Shown: in pieces, positions 8,638-17,349 of the stretch
Layout: each line of letters begins with the position of its first letter
Position numbering within the stretch: the stretch's first letter is position 1
Assembly (NCBI RefSeq): GCF_026672425.1
Contig: NZ_JAPPRC010000003.1
Coordinates: 62,001-126,000 of the forward strand
DNA: 64,000 bases
Direction: 5' to 3'
Origin: Pannonibacter sp. SL95
GTDB lineage: Bacteria; Pseudomonadota; Alphaproteobacteria; Rhizobiales; Stappiaceae
Program-made: the position numbers and the translations under genes
Notes under the pieces: generated by a model
What the model saw: the letters and a program-made list of their open reading frames with translations, nothing else
Database searches by the model: none
Told to the model about the DNA's origin: nothing

Positions 8638-9426
8638 TCAGACCTGGAGAATGGAAGAGACGAGAAGCTGGGTGTAGGGCGCCTGCGGGTCGTCCAGCAC
8701 CTGATCGGTCAGGCCGGTCTCGATCACCTCGCCATTGCGCATGACGATCATGCGATGCGAGAGCAGGCGGGCGACGGCGAGATCATGCGTGACGATGACC
8801 ACCGACAGGCCGAGATCGGCCACGAGGCCGCGCAGCAAGTCCAGAAGGCGCGCCTGCACCGACACGTCGAGACCGCCGGTGGGCTCGTCCATGAACACAA
8901 GGCGCGGACCGGTGACGAGATTGCGGGCGATCTGCAGGCGCTGGCGCATGCCGCCGGAGAAGGCGCGCGGGTCGTCATCGATGCGGGTGCCGTCGATCTC
9001 GACGCGCTCGAGCCAGTCAAGCGCCGTGCCACGGATGTTGCCATAGTGGCGGTTGCCGACAGCCATCAGCCGCTCGCCGACATTGGCGCCAGCCGACACG
9101 GTCATGCGCAGGCCATCGGCGGCGTTCTGGTGCACGAAGCCCCAGTCGGTGCGCATCAGGAAGCGGCGTTCGGCCTCGGTCAGCTGGAACAGGTCGCGCA
9201 TCGCGCCGTCGCGCATGCGGTACTCGATGGCACCGGCGGTCGGGGCGAGGCGGGTGGCGAGGCAGTTCAGGAGGGTGGTCTTGCCAGAGCCGCTCTCGCC
9301 AACGATGGCCAGAACCTCGCCCGGCCACAGTTCGAAGGAGACATCGCGGCAGCCGATCCGGTCGCCGTAGAAGCGGGTGACGCCGCTGGCCCGCAGCAGG
9401 GGCTCTTCGCTCAGAAAGTCGGTCAT
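8638..9426 (-). CDS. phnK: C-P lyase system ATP-binding protein PhnK
   Basis: An ABC-type ATPase that binds the PhnGHIJ core complex in the phosphonate pathway. Length is 262 residues. Walker A is GESGSGKT at 43-50, the signature is SGGMRQRLQI from residue 157, and Walker B ends in D180-E181 within VFMDEPTGGLD. The ATG at 9426 overlaps the phnJ stop by four bases (ATGA), implying translational coupling. The frame is open further upstream within phnJ, but no start there is plausible. Confidence 0.95.
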   Translation of the reverse strand: MTDFLSEEPLLRASGVTRFYGDRIGCRDVSFELWPGEVLAIVGESGSGKTTLLNCLATRLAPTAGAIEYRMRDGAMRDLFQLTEAERRFLMRTDWGFVHQNAADGLRMTVSAGANVGERLMAVGNRHYGNIRGTALDWLERVEIDGTRIDDDPRAFSGGMRQRLQIARNLVTGPRLVFMDEPTGGLDVSVQARLLDLLRGLVADLGLSVVIVTHDLAVARLLSHRMIVMRNGEVIETGLTDQVLDDPQAPYTQLLVSSILQV

Positions 9427-10364
9427 TCGCCCGCCTCCGTCTTGGCTGCGCCGGATGATTTGCCGGCTAAATGCGATGCTGCCGGATTGGCGGCCATGTC
9501 GCCGACATGCCCCTCGGCGCGGCGTTCCTCGCAATAGTCGCTGTCGGAACAGACGAACATGCGCCCGCCCTGGTCATCGAGCACCACTTCATCGAGATAG
9601 ACATGCCGCGCGCCGCAAAGGCCGCAGGGCTTGTCGAACTTCTGCACCTCGAAGGGATGGTCGTCGAAGTCGAGGCTCTTGACCTTGGTGTAAGGCGGGA
9701 TGGCGTAGATGCGCTTCTCGCGGCCAGCGCCGTAGAGCTGCAGCGCCTTCATGTTGTCGATCTTCGGATTGTCGAACTTCGGCGTCGGCGATGGATCCAT
9801 CACGTAGCGGTCGGCGACCTTCACCGGATAGGCATAGGTCGTGGCGATGCGGCCGTGGTGGGCGATGTCCTCGTAGAGCTTCACATGCATGAGGCCGTAT
9901 TCCTCAAGCGCGTGCATCTTGCGGGTCTCGGTCTCGCGCGGCTCCAGGAAACGCAACGGCTCGGGGATCGGAACCTGGAAGACGAGGATCTGGTCCTCGG
10001 TCAGCTCCTTCTCCGGGATGCGGTGCCGGGTCTGGATGATCGTGGCGTCCTTCGTCGCCGAGGTGGTCTTCACCTGGGCCGTCTTTTCAAAGAAGCCACG
10101 GATCGCGACCGCATTGGTGGTGTCGTCGGAGCCCTGGTCGATGACCTTCAGCGTGTCCTCGCGGCCCAGCACGGCGGCGGTCACCTGCACGCCGCCGGTG
10201 CCCCAGCCGTAGGGCATGGGCATCTCGCGGGCCGCGAAGGGAACCTGGTAGCCGGGGATGGCAATGCCCTTGAGGATGGCACGGCGGATCATCCGCTTGG
10301 TCTGCTCGTCCAGATAGGCGAAGTTGTACTCGCCCTCGGTCTCGGTGATGGCAACTGCGGTCAT
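9423..10364 (-). CDS. phnJ: Carbon-phosphorus lyase core, radical SAM enzyme PhnJ
   Basis: Cleaves the C-P bond of ribose 1-phosphonate 5-phosphate with S-adenosylmethionine and a 4Fe-4S cluster, giving the hydrocarbon and a cyclic ribose phosphate. Length is 313 residues. Four cysteines match the known arrangement: C247, C250 and C272 as cluster ligands, and C278 as the catalytic thiyl residue (in the E. coli protein 241, 244, 266 and 272, a constant offset of six). ATG 10364 overlaps the phnI stop by four bases. The C-terminal tail past residue 285 is Ala/Ser-rich and not conserved in character. Confidence 0.97.
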   Translation of the reverse strand: MTAVAITETEGEYNFAYLDEQTKRMIRRAILKGIAIPGYQVPFAAREMPMPYGWGTGGVQVTAAVLGREDTLKVIDQGSDDTTNAVAIRGFFEKTAQVKTTSATKDATIIQTRHRIPEKELTEDQILVFQVPIPEPLRFLEPRETETRKMHALEEYGLMHVKLYEDIAHHGRIATTYAYPVKVADRYVMDPSPTPKFDNPKIDNMKALQLYGAGREKRIYAIPPYTKVKSLDFDDHPFEVQKFDKPCGLCGARHVYLDEVVLDDQGGRMFVCSDSDYCEERRAEGHVGDMAANPAASHLAGKSSGAAKTEAGE

Positions 10365-11509
10365 TCTGCTGCCTCCTTCTCGCTTGTGCCCGTCGGTCCG
10401 GATCCGATGGCTTCGCTGGCTGCGGCCTGGTCTGCGGCTTGCCGGTCGAACCACTCCCCGCGCATGCGCCGAACCAGATCCAGCTCGGCCTGGAAGTCGA
10501 CGTAGTGAGGCAGTTTCAGGTGTTCGACAAAGCCGGTTGCCTGGACGTTGTCCGAATGGGACATGACGAATTCCTCGTCCTGCGCCGGGGCGGTGCGTTC
10601 CTCGCCCAGCTCCTCGCAGCGCAGCGACCGGTCGACCATGGCCATGGACATGGCCTTGCGCTCGACCTGGCCGAAGACGAGGCCGTAGCCGCGGGTGAAC
10701 TGCGGCGGGACCTTGGCCGAGCCCTTGAACTGGTTGACCATCTGGCACTCGGTCACGTTGATACGGCCGAGCGGCACGGCAAAGCCCAGTTCCTCGGCGA
10801 AGAACTCCACCTCCACCGCGCCATAGCGGATCTCGCCGGCGAAGGGATGGGTGCGGCCGTAGCCGCGCTGGGTGGAATAGGCCAGCGCCAGCAGGAAGCC
10901 CTCGTCGCCTCGGGCAAGATTCTGCAGCCGCAGGTCACGGCCCGCAGGGAAGGACAGCGGTTCGCGCGTCAGGTCGCCAACTGCGGCGGTCTCTTCCGGC
11001 TGCACGTCTTCCTCGATCAGGCCTTCACCGCTGAGGAGATCCGTGACGCGCGGCATGGCGGTCTCGGTCACCTCGGCCGTCAGCGGCGCGTCCAGTTCGC
11101 CATCGGCGGCGAGCTTGAAGTCGAGCAGACGGTGGGTGTAGTCGAACGTGGGGCCGAGCAGCTGGCCGCCCGGCAGGTCCTTGAAGGTGGCCGAGATGCG
11201 GCGTTCGACCAGCATTGCGCCAGTGTCGACCGGCTCGCTGTAGCCGAAGCGCGGCAGCGTGGTGCGGTAGGCGCGCAGCAGGAACACGGCCTCGATCAGG
11301 TCGCCGCGCGCCTGCTTGATGGCCAGCGCTGCCAGACCCTCATCGTAAAGCGAACCTTCGCCCATGACACGGGCCACGGCGATGGCGAGCTGACCGGCGA
11401 TCTGTTCCAGCGTCAGGCCGGGGACCGACCGGTCGCCCCGGCGCTTGGTGGCCATGAGGCGATGGGCGTTGCGGATGGCCTTCTCGCCACCCTTGACGGC
11501 AACATACAT
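10361..11509 (-). CDS. phnI: C-P lyase subunit PhnI
   Basis: Core subunit of the PhnGHIJ complex. With PhnG, H and L it transfers the ribose triphosphate moiety from ATP onto the phosphonate, displacing adenine. Length is 382 residues, starting MYVAVKGGEKAI as PhnI proteins do. The segments LPGGQLLGPTFDYTHRLLDFKL and QRGYGRTHPFAGEIR are strongly PhnI-like. It lies 3 bp after phnH and overlaps phnJ by four bases. Nothing appears damaged. Confidence 0.96.
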   Translation of the reverse strand: MYVAVKGGEKAIRNAHRLMATKRRGDRSVPGLTLEQIAGQLAIAVARVMGEGSLYDEGLAALAIKQARGDLIEAVFLLRAYRTTLPRFGYSEPVDTGAMLVERRISATFKDLPGGQLLGPTFDYTHRLLDFKLAADGELDAPLTAEVTETAMPRVTDLLSGEGLIEEDVQPEETAAVGDLTREPLSFPAGRDLRLQNLARGDEGFLLALAYSTQRGYGRTHPFAGEIRYGAVEVEFFAEELGFAVPLGRINVTECQMVNQFKGSAKVPPQFTRGYGLVFGQVERKAMSMAMVDRSLRCEELGEERTAPAQDEEFVMSHSDNVQATGFVEHLKLPHYVDFQAELDLVRRMRGEWFDRQAADQAAASEAIGSGPTGTSEKEAAE

Positions 11510-11512
11510 GGT

Positions 11513-12136
11513 TCAGGCCTCCGACCGGGTGATGCTGGTGGAACGGGGCAGGCCGACGATCTCGTTGCCCGCGGCAAAGACCATGTCGACCCCGCGCGGG
11601 AACAGGCGGGTGTTGTCCTCAGCCTGGTCCCAGAAGGTGACGGGCACGGGCGAGACGCGCAGCGGCTGCGTCGTCTCGATGCCCGGACCGGTCAGTGTGA
11701 CGGCCTTGCCGCCCGTAAAGCTGTCGACGCCGATCAGCAGCGTCGTCGAGCGATCCGGATATTCCAGCGTGCCAAGCGCGAAGCTAGACAGGGCCGGCAG
11801 CGTCCTGGCGTCGCTGACGAGGGCAAAGGTCGCCTCCAGCGGGGAGGTCACGACCGGCGCGCCGGTGTGGAACTTGAGGAACTGGCCGACGGCGTCCACC
11901 CGGGCGAGCGCCGGATCGAGCCACAGCGGCGTGTCATAATCGGCGAGGGCCAGAGCCATAGCGGCGAGCGCTGGCGTCAGCGGAGCGGGCGGCTGGATGC
12001 CGGCGGCGTCGATGGCCGTCAGGCGGCCAGGGCGCGACAGCGCCATCATGACCGAACGGAAAACCTGCTGACCCTGGTGCACCGGATCGGAGAAACCCGG
12101 GCTGAGGGCGGCGGCGGATAGCGGGCGGGCAGTCAT
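11513..12136 (-). CDS. phnH: C-P lyase subunit PhnH
   Basis: A non-catalytic or structural subunit of the C-P lyase core complex, 207 residues. The opening GFSDPVHQGQQVFRSVMMALSRPG and the downstream GTLEYPDRSTTLL region are typical of PhnH. ATG 12136 shares its A with the phnG stop (TGATG), so the two are coupled; a TTG one codon earlier is also in frame. phnI starts 3 bp after the stop. It belongs to the phnG-led transcript. Confidence 0.95.
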   Translation of the reverse strand: MTARPLSAAALSPGFSDPVHQGQQVFRSVMMALSRPGRLTAIDAAGIQPPAPLTPALAAMALALADYDTPLWLDPALARVDAVGQFLKFHTGAPVVTSPLEATFALVSDARTLPALSSFALGTLEYPDRSTTLLIGVDSFTGGKAVTLTGPGIETTQPLRVSPVPVTFWDQAEDNTRLFPRGVDMVFAAGNEIVGLPRSTSITRSEA

Positions 12137-12618
12137 CAATCGTCTCCGCGAACCATGGTGAAGAAATCGACCTTCGTTGCCGCCGTTTCGGCGCGGACGG
12201 TGGCATCGGCAGCAGCGGCCCTGGCGGCCAGGGGGGCGACGATGGCCTCTTCGACCTTGCCGGTCATGTCCGGCAACTGCCAGAGGGCATCGACGAGGGC
12301 GGCGTGCAGGGCCTTCTGCTTGGAGCGGCCCATGACATAGGACGATCCGGCGACGCCGTTCTCGAGCCGGACGACGCAGCGGGTCACTGTGACTTCGCCA
12401 AGGTTGAAGGGGGCACCGGTGCCACCCATGCGGCCGCGCACCATGACGAGGCCGGTCTCCGGAGCCCGCACCATCTCGTGGGCGGGCAGGGGCAACAAGG
12501 CGTTCAGGGCGGTGGCAAGGTCTTCGGGAGAGGCGGAAGCCAGCGCGGCCATCATGCGGCGGCGGGCGTCAGCGGAAAGGTCGGAGGATGCGGATTGCGG
12601 CGGGGCTTCAGCAGGCAT
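12136..12618 (-). CDS. phnG: C-P lyase subunit PhnG
   Basis: First gene of the C-P lyase operon and a subunit of the PhnGHIJ core complex, 160 residues. The segments EMVRAPETGLVMVRGRMGGTGAPFNLGEVTVTR (residues around 50-85) and GRSKQKALHAAL are characteristic. ATG 12618 has GAGGAG with seven-base spacing; an ATG two codons earlier (12624) would leave almost no spacing. The promoter region upstream, shared with divergent phnF, carries a PhnF-type palindrome and a Pho-box-like repeat. Confidence 0.95.
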   Translation of the reverse strand: MPAEAPPQSASSDLSADARRRMMAALASASPEDLATALNALLPLPAHEMVRAPETGLVMVRGRMGGTGAPFNLGEVTVTRCVVRLENGVAGSSYVMGRSKQKALHAALVDALWQLPDMTGKVEEAIVAPLAARAAAADATVRAETAATKVDFFTMVRGDD

Positions 12619-12671
12619 GGCCATGCTCCTCAGCGTCTTGGATCAGGCAGGCATCGTTCTAGACTTGATTT

Positions 12672-12687
12672 GTCTATTTGTATAGAC
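12672..12687. promoter_or_regulatory. PhnF-type operator palindrome
   Basis: GTCTAT and ATAGAC form a perfect inverted repeat around TTGT in the phnG/phnF gap, 54 bp before the phnG start and 47 bp before phnF. GntR/HutC-family PhnF regulators bind short palindromes containing a TATAGAC-like half-site, so this is the natural operator for the adjacent phnF product. It lies downstream of the possible phnG -10 element, a position that suits repression. Confidence 0.65.
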
Positions 12688-12722
12688 GAATTTTTTGATT
12701 GACTGACTGATAGCGAAAATTG

Positions 12723-12740
12723 ATGACGAACCCATGACGC
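12723..12740 (-). promoter_or_regulatory. Candidate Pho box for phnG operon
   Basis: Read on the minus strand, GCGTCAT and TCGTCAT are direct repeats separated by four bases, giving the 11-bp period of Pho boxes (consensus CTGTCAT twice). Both halves keep GTCAT. A possible -10, TATCAG at 12712-12707, follows ten bases later. The site overlaps the phnF start codon at 12734, so PhoB binding here would favour phnG transcription and could interfere with phnF. Inferred from pattern only. Confidence 0.5.
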
Positions 12741-13468
12741 AGCGAGTGAACATCGACCGGGGCGCGGGCATTGCCGTCTGGCGGCAGATTGCAGAATGGG
12801 TGCGGGCAGAGGTGAATGCCGGCACTTTCGAGCAAGGCAGCCGCCTGCCGACTGAAACGGAGATTGCGGACCGTTTCGGCGTGAACCGGCACACGGTTCG
12901 CCGTGCCATCGCGGCGTTGACGGCGGAGGGCATCCTGCGCGCTGATCAGGGGCGCGGGACCTTCGTGACCGGCCAGCCGATTTCCTATCCGATCACGTCA
13001 CGGACGCGGTTTTCCGAGATCATCACCAGCCAGTCGCGGGAGCCCGGCGGCAGCCTGATCGGTTCGGCCGTCGAGGAGGCAGATGCGCTGCTGGCCGGAT
13101 GGCTCGAGGTTCCGGTCGGAACCTTGCTGATCCGCATGGATACGCTAAGCGTTGTCGACGGGGTGCCGTTGATGGTTGGCGCCGCCTGGCTGGAGCAGGC
13201 CCGGTTTCCGAGCCTGCTGCGCGACTATGCCGAGACCAATTCGTTGACGGCGGCGCTGAAACGCGCCGGCATCGAGGATTATACGCGCAAGGAAACCCGC
13301 ATCAGTGCCGAACTGGTCGACCCGGAAGATGCGCGCCTGCTGGAAGTTCCCTTGGGCACGCCCGTGCTGATCATGGAAAGCGTCAATCTCGATCCGGACG
13401 GCCGCCGCATCCAGTATGGCCGCGCTCGGGTTGCCGCCGAGCGGATCCAGATCGTCGTTCCGAACTGA
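12734..13468 (+). CDS. phnF: GntR/HutC-family phosphonate operon regulator PhnF
   Basis: A 244-residue transcription factor. The N-terminal winged helix-turn-helix (about residues 12-76) contains LPTETEIADRFGVNRHTVRRA, followed by LRADQGRGTFV. The rest is a UTRA effector domain (about 95-235) with the RMDTLSVVDGVPLMV segment. It is divergent from phnG and presumably represses the operon, and perhaps itself, through the GTCTAT palindrome. The start is preceded only by a weak ribosome site. It lies convergent to the CYTH-CHAD gene, 26 bp away. Confidence 0.93.
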   Translation: MTQRVNIDRGAGIAVWRQIAEWVRAEVNAGTFEQGSRLPTETEIADRFGVNRHTVRRAIAALTAEGILRADQGRGTFVTGQPISYPITSRTRFSEIITSQSREPGGSLIGSAVEEADALLAGWLEVPVGTLLIRMDTLSVVDGVPLMVGAAWLEQARFPSLLRDYAETNSLTAALKRAGIEDYTRKETRISAELVDPEDARLLEVPLGTPVLIMESVNLDPDGRRIQYGRARVAAERIQIVVPN

Positions 13469-13494
13469 TCAGGCTGGCGCCCGAAATCTGGCTT

Positions 13495-15061
13495 TCAGCG
13501 CCAGTATTTCGGTGCCTTGCTGGCCTCTTCCCAGGACTTCTGAGCGAGCCGCCAGGCATGGCGCGCCTCGGCTTCATGCCAGCCAATGACGAAGCCGCAG
13601 CTCTGGGCAAGATCCGTCCCGGTCTGGCCTGCCGGCAAGGGCAGATCGAGCAGAAGCTCGGCCATGGCGACGTCATTGAGATAGCCGAACACATCCTGCA
13701 AGGACTTCAGGCGTTTGAGATAGGCCCGCCGTTCGGTCTTCTGCGAAAGACCTGCGAAGAACTCGAGGCCATAGCGGAATTTCTTCAGTGCCTTGCGCAT
13801 GTCGTGCCGTTCGGGGATCGTCAGGCTCGACAGACGGCTGCCGTATTTTTGCAGCCGGTGCCACTGGCCGTCCAGCGCCACACCGCAGAAGTCGGTCACC
13901 GGAACGGCGAGCCTTTCGCTCTGGCTGATGTCTTCCGGAGCAATTCCAGCCGCGCGTCTCGGTGTAGGTCGCAAGGTCGAACAGGAAGTCGTTGAAGGTC
14001 TGGCTGGCGAGGAGCGCTGCGATCTCTTCGCGGCGTTCCGAGCGCAGTGTTTCGAGATACCGCTCCAGCTGGGCCAGATCGATCCGCGCCGGTGCCGCTG
14101 CCAGAAGCGGGGCGACAATATCGGCTGCGAGGACGTCGAGATCGCGCAAGCGGCCGACGGCAAGGGCAAGACGCTGCGCCGCATCATCCAGCGGACCTGT
14201 GCTGCGTGGATTGATGATGGGACGGAACAGGCGCAGGGCCGTGCGGAGGCGCCGCAGCCCGACCCGTAGCTGATGCGGGCCTTCCGGATCGAGACCCGAC
14301 AGGATGGCGCTGCGGTTCTGCGCAATCTGGTGCAGGCAGGACCGCAGGATGGCGTGATAGGCGCGCTCAGCCGAGATGGACGCCGAGAGCGTGACATCTT
14401 CAGCCAGCGCGGGGGTGTCATCTGCCCTGATTGGCAGACCCTTGGCCAGCCGGTCGCCGCGCTCGGCCTTGCTCAGGCTGGAGAAGCGGAACGGGCGCGG
14501 GCCGACCAGCTGGCGGGCCACAGCATAAAGGGCAGCGATCGAACCGGACTTCAGTTCCAGTTCCAGCTCGGTGAGGGGCTGTCTCAAGGCTCCGGCGACG
14601 ACTTCGCCCTGATCGACCGCAACTTCAACGCTGCTGCCATCGGCCGTCTTCACCATCCGCAAGTTGCGGTTGATGATAGTTTCGAACCGCGGTGCGAGCG
14701 GCTGATCAGCCAGCACGGCCTCGATTTCGGCCCGTGCGGCTTCATCGGGCACGGCAGCGAGATCGAACTGTGACGAGCTGACCGTTACCTCATACTCGCG
14801 GGGGGAATGCAGGCCGCTGCCGGTGCTGTCACCGGGCAGCTTGACGGTCTGGATCCACTGTTTGCCCTTGAGGCGTACCCGAGCGGCAATGCGCGCCTTG
14901 GCGAGCGCCGTGTCCGGTGTGTCGTAATAGATAGACCGCAGGGTCTGCGTCTTGCTTTTGCCAGCCTCAAAGCCGAATGGCAGCGCGACCGAAGCGATCG
15001 CGGCAGCATCTTCCGGCGCCAGTTCGAGCTTCAGCTCGATTTCCCTGTTCGTCGTAACCAT
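13495..15061 (-). pseudogene. CYTH-CHAD domain protein (inorganic triphosphatase-like), frameshifted
   Basis: The N-terminal CYTH domain has the ExExK signature (E7-I-E9-L-K11) and likely hydrolyses triphosphate. A CHAD helical domain, which binds polyphosphate, starts near residue 230. The first frame reads from 15061 to about 13950 (FLFDLATYTETR). Conserved CHAD sequence then continues in the next frame (GIAPEDISQSERLAV, then MRKALKKFRYGLEFF) to a stop at 13495. Total length is one base more than a multiple of three, fitting one extra base near 13945-13960. Without the shift the protein would have about 520 residues. It could be a true mutation, a sequencing error, or a functional truncated form. 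Confidence 0.85.
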
Positions 15062-15147
15062 GCGGAGGTTTTAGCGAAGCATGCATTCGCTGTCCAGAAA
15101 GATGCAACAGGTGCACCTTTGTTTGGCAGAAAATCGCTCCGGGGCGG

Positions 15148-15645
15148 TCAGCGACGGAACAGCCGCCGGAGCCTGGCTTCGACCTTCATGGCCATGGAGA
15201 CGATCCAGGGGATCGGGCGGCGATTGAAGGCAATCTTGCGGACATAGACCGGGACATGCCAGACAGCATGGGTGCCGGCGGGAAACAGCATGCTGACGCC
15301 GGGACGGCCGACATAGGTGTTGCCCCTGTCGTCGGTGACATGCACCTCGCCTTCGAGGAACAGGACGGTTTCATCCCACTCGAAGTACCAGTTGAACTTG
15401 CCGGCGGTGCAGTCCCAGTGGTCGGTGGATGACCAGCCGTTGGTGCCCATCGACAGGCTGTCCAGCCGGGCCTGAGGGGTGCCGTCGATGATCCATTCCT
15501 TGCGAATCGGCGCGCTGCGCAGGGAGGTCTTGGTCAGGGCGGCATAGGCGAAGGCGGGCGGCTCGGAAACGATCTTGATCGTGCCACTCGGGTCAGTTTG
15601 GTCACTGGTCTCAAAGCTGAAGCTGCCGTTTTCAGCAATCGTCAT
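15148..15645 (-). CDS. Cupin-fold protein (DUF861-like)
   Basis: A 165-residue single-domain protein. The segment FEWDETVLFLEGEVHVTDDRGNTYVGRPGVSMLFPAGTHAVWHV (about 88-132) is a classic cupin core, resembling the DUF861/ethanolamine-utilisation cupins. ATG 15645 follows GAGGCGAG; an in-frame start 66 bases earlier is possible. The last 25 residues are basic (RLRRLFRR). No partner gene suggests a substrate. It is transcribed on the same strand as the CYTH-CHAD gene, 86 bp upstream of it. Confidence 0.8.
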   Translation of the reverse strand: MTIAENGSFSFETSDQTDPSGTIKIVSEPPAFAYAALTKTSLRSAPIRKEWIIDGTPQARLDSLSMGTNGWSSTDHWDCTAGKFNWYFEWDETVLFLEGEVHVTDDRGNTYVGRPGVSMLFPAGTHAVWHVPVYVRKIAFNRRPIPWIVSMAMKVEARLRRLFRR

Positions 15646-15790
15646 GATCTCGCCTCGTCTATGTCCTTTGGCGCCTCTTGCGGGCGCCTGTTGTGACATC
15701 AGGTGTCTCACAACCCTGATTTCAGTCAGGTTTAACGGAGGCTGGATGAAGCTGCTGATTGCAAAAGCGGTTAATCAATGGTCGCCAGTT

Positions 15791-16345
15791 TCAATCAACT
15801 TGTCGGCTATACCTTGGAGCTTCTTGAGTCCAGCTCTCGATGTCATGCGGCCGGCCTTCCTGATCGGCGAAGGCGACGATGTCGCGGGCAAGGATTGCCT
15901 CAAAGAGGGGCCGGGAGGTGACGACCATACGGCGCCCGCGGTCGAAGATGAGCAGCTCGAAGCCCTGGGCAATCCGTTCGCGCAGATAGGGGACCGCGTC
16001 ACTGGTTTTCCAGGTCAGCGGACGAGCCGGATCGACGAACATCACGTAGACCCGCTCGACCGGATCGCGGTGGAAATAGGCGCCGGCATCCAGTGGGTGC
16101 GGGATGCGATTGCGGTCGGGTGAGTTCGTGACGCGCGCAGACAGGTAGGCGCAATGATAGGCGAGGCACGCCTCGGGGCGCTCCGGCGCACCGAAGATCG
16201 CGCAGCCGCCGCCCTCAATGTGACTGCAAGGCCGGTACATGGGCTTGTCGAGGGGGCCGATTTCGGGAAGTTCGCAGCAATAGGTGCAGGTCCGGCACCA
16301 CGATACGCGCGCACCAGCGTCCTTGTTGCGTTTAGCCTGCCCCAT
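15791..16345 (-). CDS. YkgJ-family cysteine-cluster protein
   Basis: A 184-residue protein whose first 65 residues hold eight cysteines (17, 20, 23, 24, 40, 48, 60, 65), including CRTCTYCC and CLAYHC. This is the pattern of the YkgJ/FliB-like putative zinc- or iron-binding family. The function is not known. ATG 16345 (MGQAKRNKDAG) is preferred over a start 13 codons upstream. It lies downstream of tRNA-Leu on the same strand. Confidence 0.8.
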   Translation of the reverse strand: MGQAKRNKDAGARVSWCRTCTYCCELPEIGPLDKPMYRPCSHIEGGGCAIFGAPERPEACLAYHCAYLSARVTNSPDRNRIPHPLDAGAYFHRDPVERVYVMFVDPARPLTWKTSDAVPYLRERIAQGFELLIFDRGRRMVVTSRPLFEAILARDIVAFADQEGRPHDIESWTQEAPRYSRQVD

Positions 16346-16485
16346 GCATCTCCCCCGTGCGCTGGCTGCCTTGTCGCGCGACAATCGAGGATTTCCGCTA
16401 CAAGCTCAAGCAGCTCGCAGGCAAAACAGACGTTTAGGAATAGAGATTTGCCGCACTGGACGCCTGGCGAGACTGTTCGCCGGCT

Positions 16486-16572
16486 TGGTGCCCCTGGCCC
16501 GACTCGAACGGGCACTCCTTCACAGGAAACGGATTTTGAATCCGCCGCGTCTACCAATTCCGCCACAGGGGC
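16486..16572 (-). tRNA. tRNA-Leu (anticodon CAA)
   Basis: On the minus strand the sequence folds as an 87-nt class II tRNA. It has the acceptor stem GCCCCTG pairing with CAGGGGC, the D-loop GGTAGACGC, and an anticodon stem GCGGA with loop TTCAAAA, giving anticodon CAA. A variable arm follows, with the T-arm GTTCGAGTC, discriminator A and an encoded CCA. The identity is leucine from the long variable arm and the anticodon, reading UUG codons. Confidence 0.95.
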
Positions 16573-16759
16573 CTGTGTCGTTGGTGGGCGACTATAGCCA
16601 CAAAGGAACCTGCGTCAATCGCTTTGCCGTCGCTATCCCGTGAGGATTGCAGTGCTACAAACGCCGGTGAAAGTGGCCGTGCCACACTGCTGCAGCCGTG
16701 ACAAATCATGGGCAGACCAGTATGCAGACAGCCATGTTTAAAGGGGATTGCGACCTGAG

Positions 16760-17338
16760 ATGTTGAGACGCCTGTACGACTGGACCCTTTCGCTTGCCTC
16801 CGGCCCACGTGCACCTGCTGCGCTGAGCACGGTTTCCTTCATCGAAAGCTCGTTCTTTCCGATCCCGCCGGATCTTCTCCTGATCCCGATGGTCATCGCC
16901 AAGCGCGAGAAGGCCTGGTGGTATGCCTTCCTCTGCACCATCGCCTCGGTGCTGGGCGGCGTGGCCGGCTATTTCATCGGAGCCTTCCTGTTCGACCAGA
17001 TCGCCCGACCGATCCTCGACTTCTATGGTTACATGGGCAAGTTCGACGAGTTCAGCGCCGTCTTCAACGAGTGGGGCTGGTGGTTCGTGTTCTTCGCCGG
17101 CCTGACGCCATTTCCCTATAAGGTGATCACGATTTCTGCCGGCGCGACGGGTCTGTCCATGCCGGTGTTCCTGGCGGCGAGCATCGTCTCGCGCGGACTG
17201 CGGTTCTTCATGGTGGCGGGGCTCCTGTACCTGTTCGGGCCGGCGATCCGCGACTTCATCGAAAAGCGTCTTGGCCTTGTTTTCACCGTGTTCGTGGTGC
17301 TGCTGTTCGGCGGATTTGCCCTGATCAAGTTCCTCTGA
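16760..17338 (+). CDS. DedA/SNARE-associated family membrane protein (YqaA-like)
   Basis: A 192-residue inner-membrane protein with several hydrophobic segments (about 45-75, 98-125, 135-160, 170-190). The segments SFIESSFFPIPPDLLLIPMV and FAGLTPFPYKVITISAGATGLS are the re-entrant loop motifs of the DedA/VTT family, implicated in phospholipid scrambling and membrane homeostasis. ATG 16760 is the best start; AAGGGG lies rather far upstream. It is followed 11 bp later by dsbB and is probably cotranscribed with it. Confidence 0.88.
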   Translation: MLRRLYDWTLSLASGPRAPAALSTVSFIESSFFPIPPDLLLIPMVIAKREKAWWYAFLCTIASVLGGVAGYFIGAFLFDQIARPILDFYGYMGKFDEFSAVFNEWGWWFVFFAGLTPFPYKVITISAGATGLSMPVFLAASIVSRGLRFFMVAGLLYLFGPAIRDFIEKRLGLVFTVFVVLLFGGFALIKFL

Positions 17339-17349
17339 AGGAGTTTTCC

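Noticed and set aside
10439-12121. 560-codon plus-strand frame across phnI and phnH
   Set aside because: Antisense to conserved C-P lyase subunits and lacks any motif.
12701-12710. GACTGACTGA tandem repeat in the phnG/phnF gap
   Set aside because: Two and a half short units; no known binding pattern and no clear role beside the stronger PhnF and Pho-type sites.
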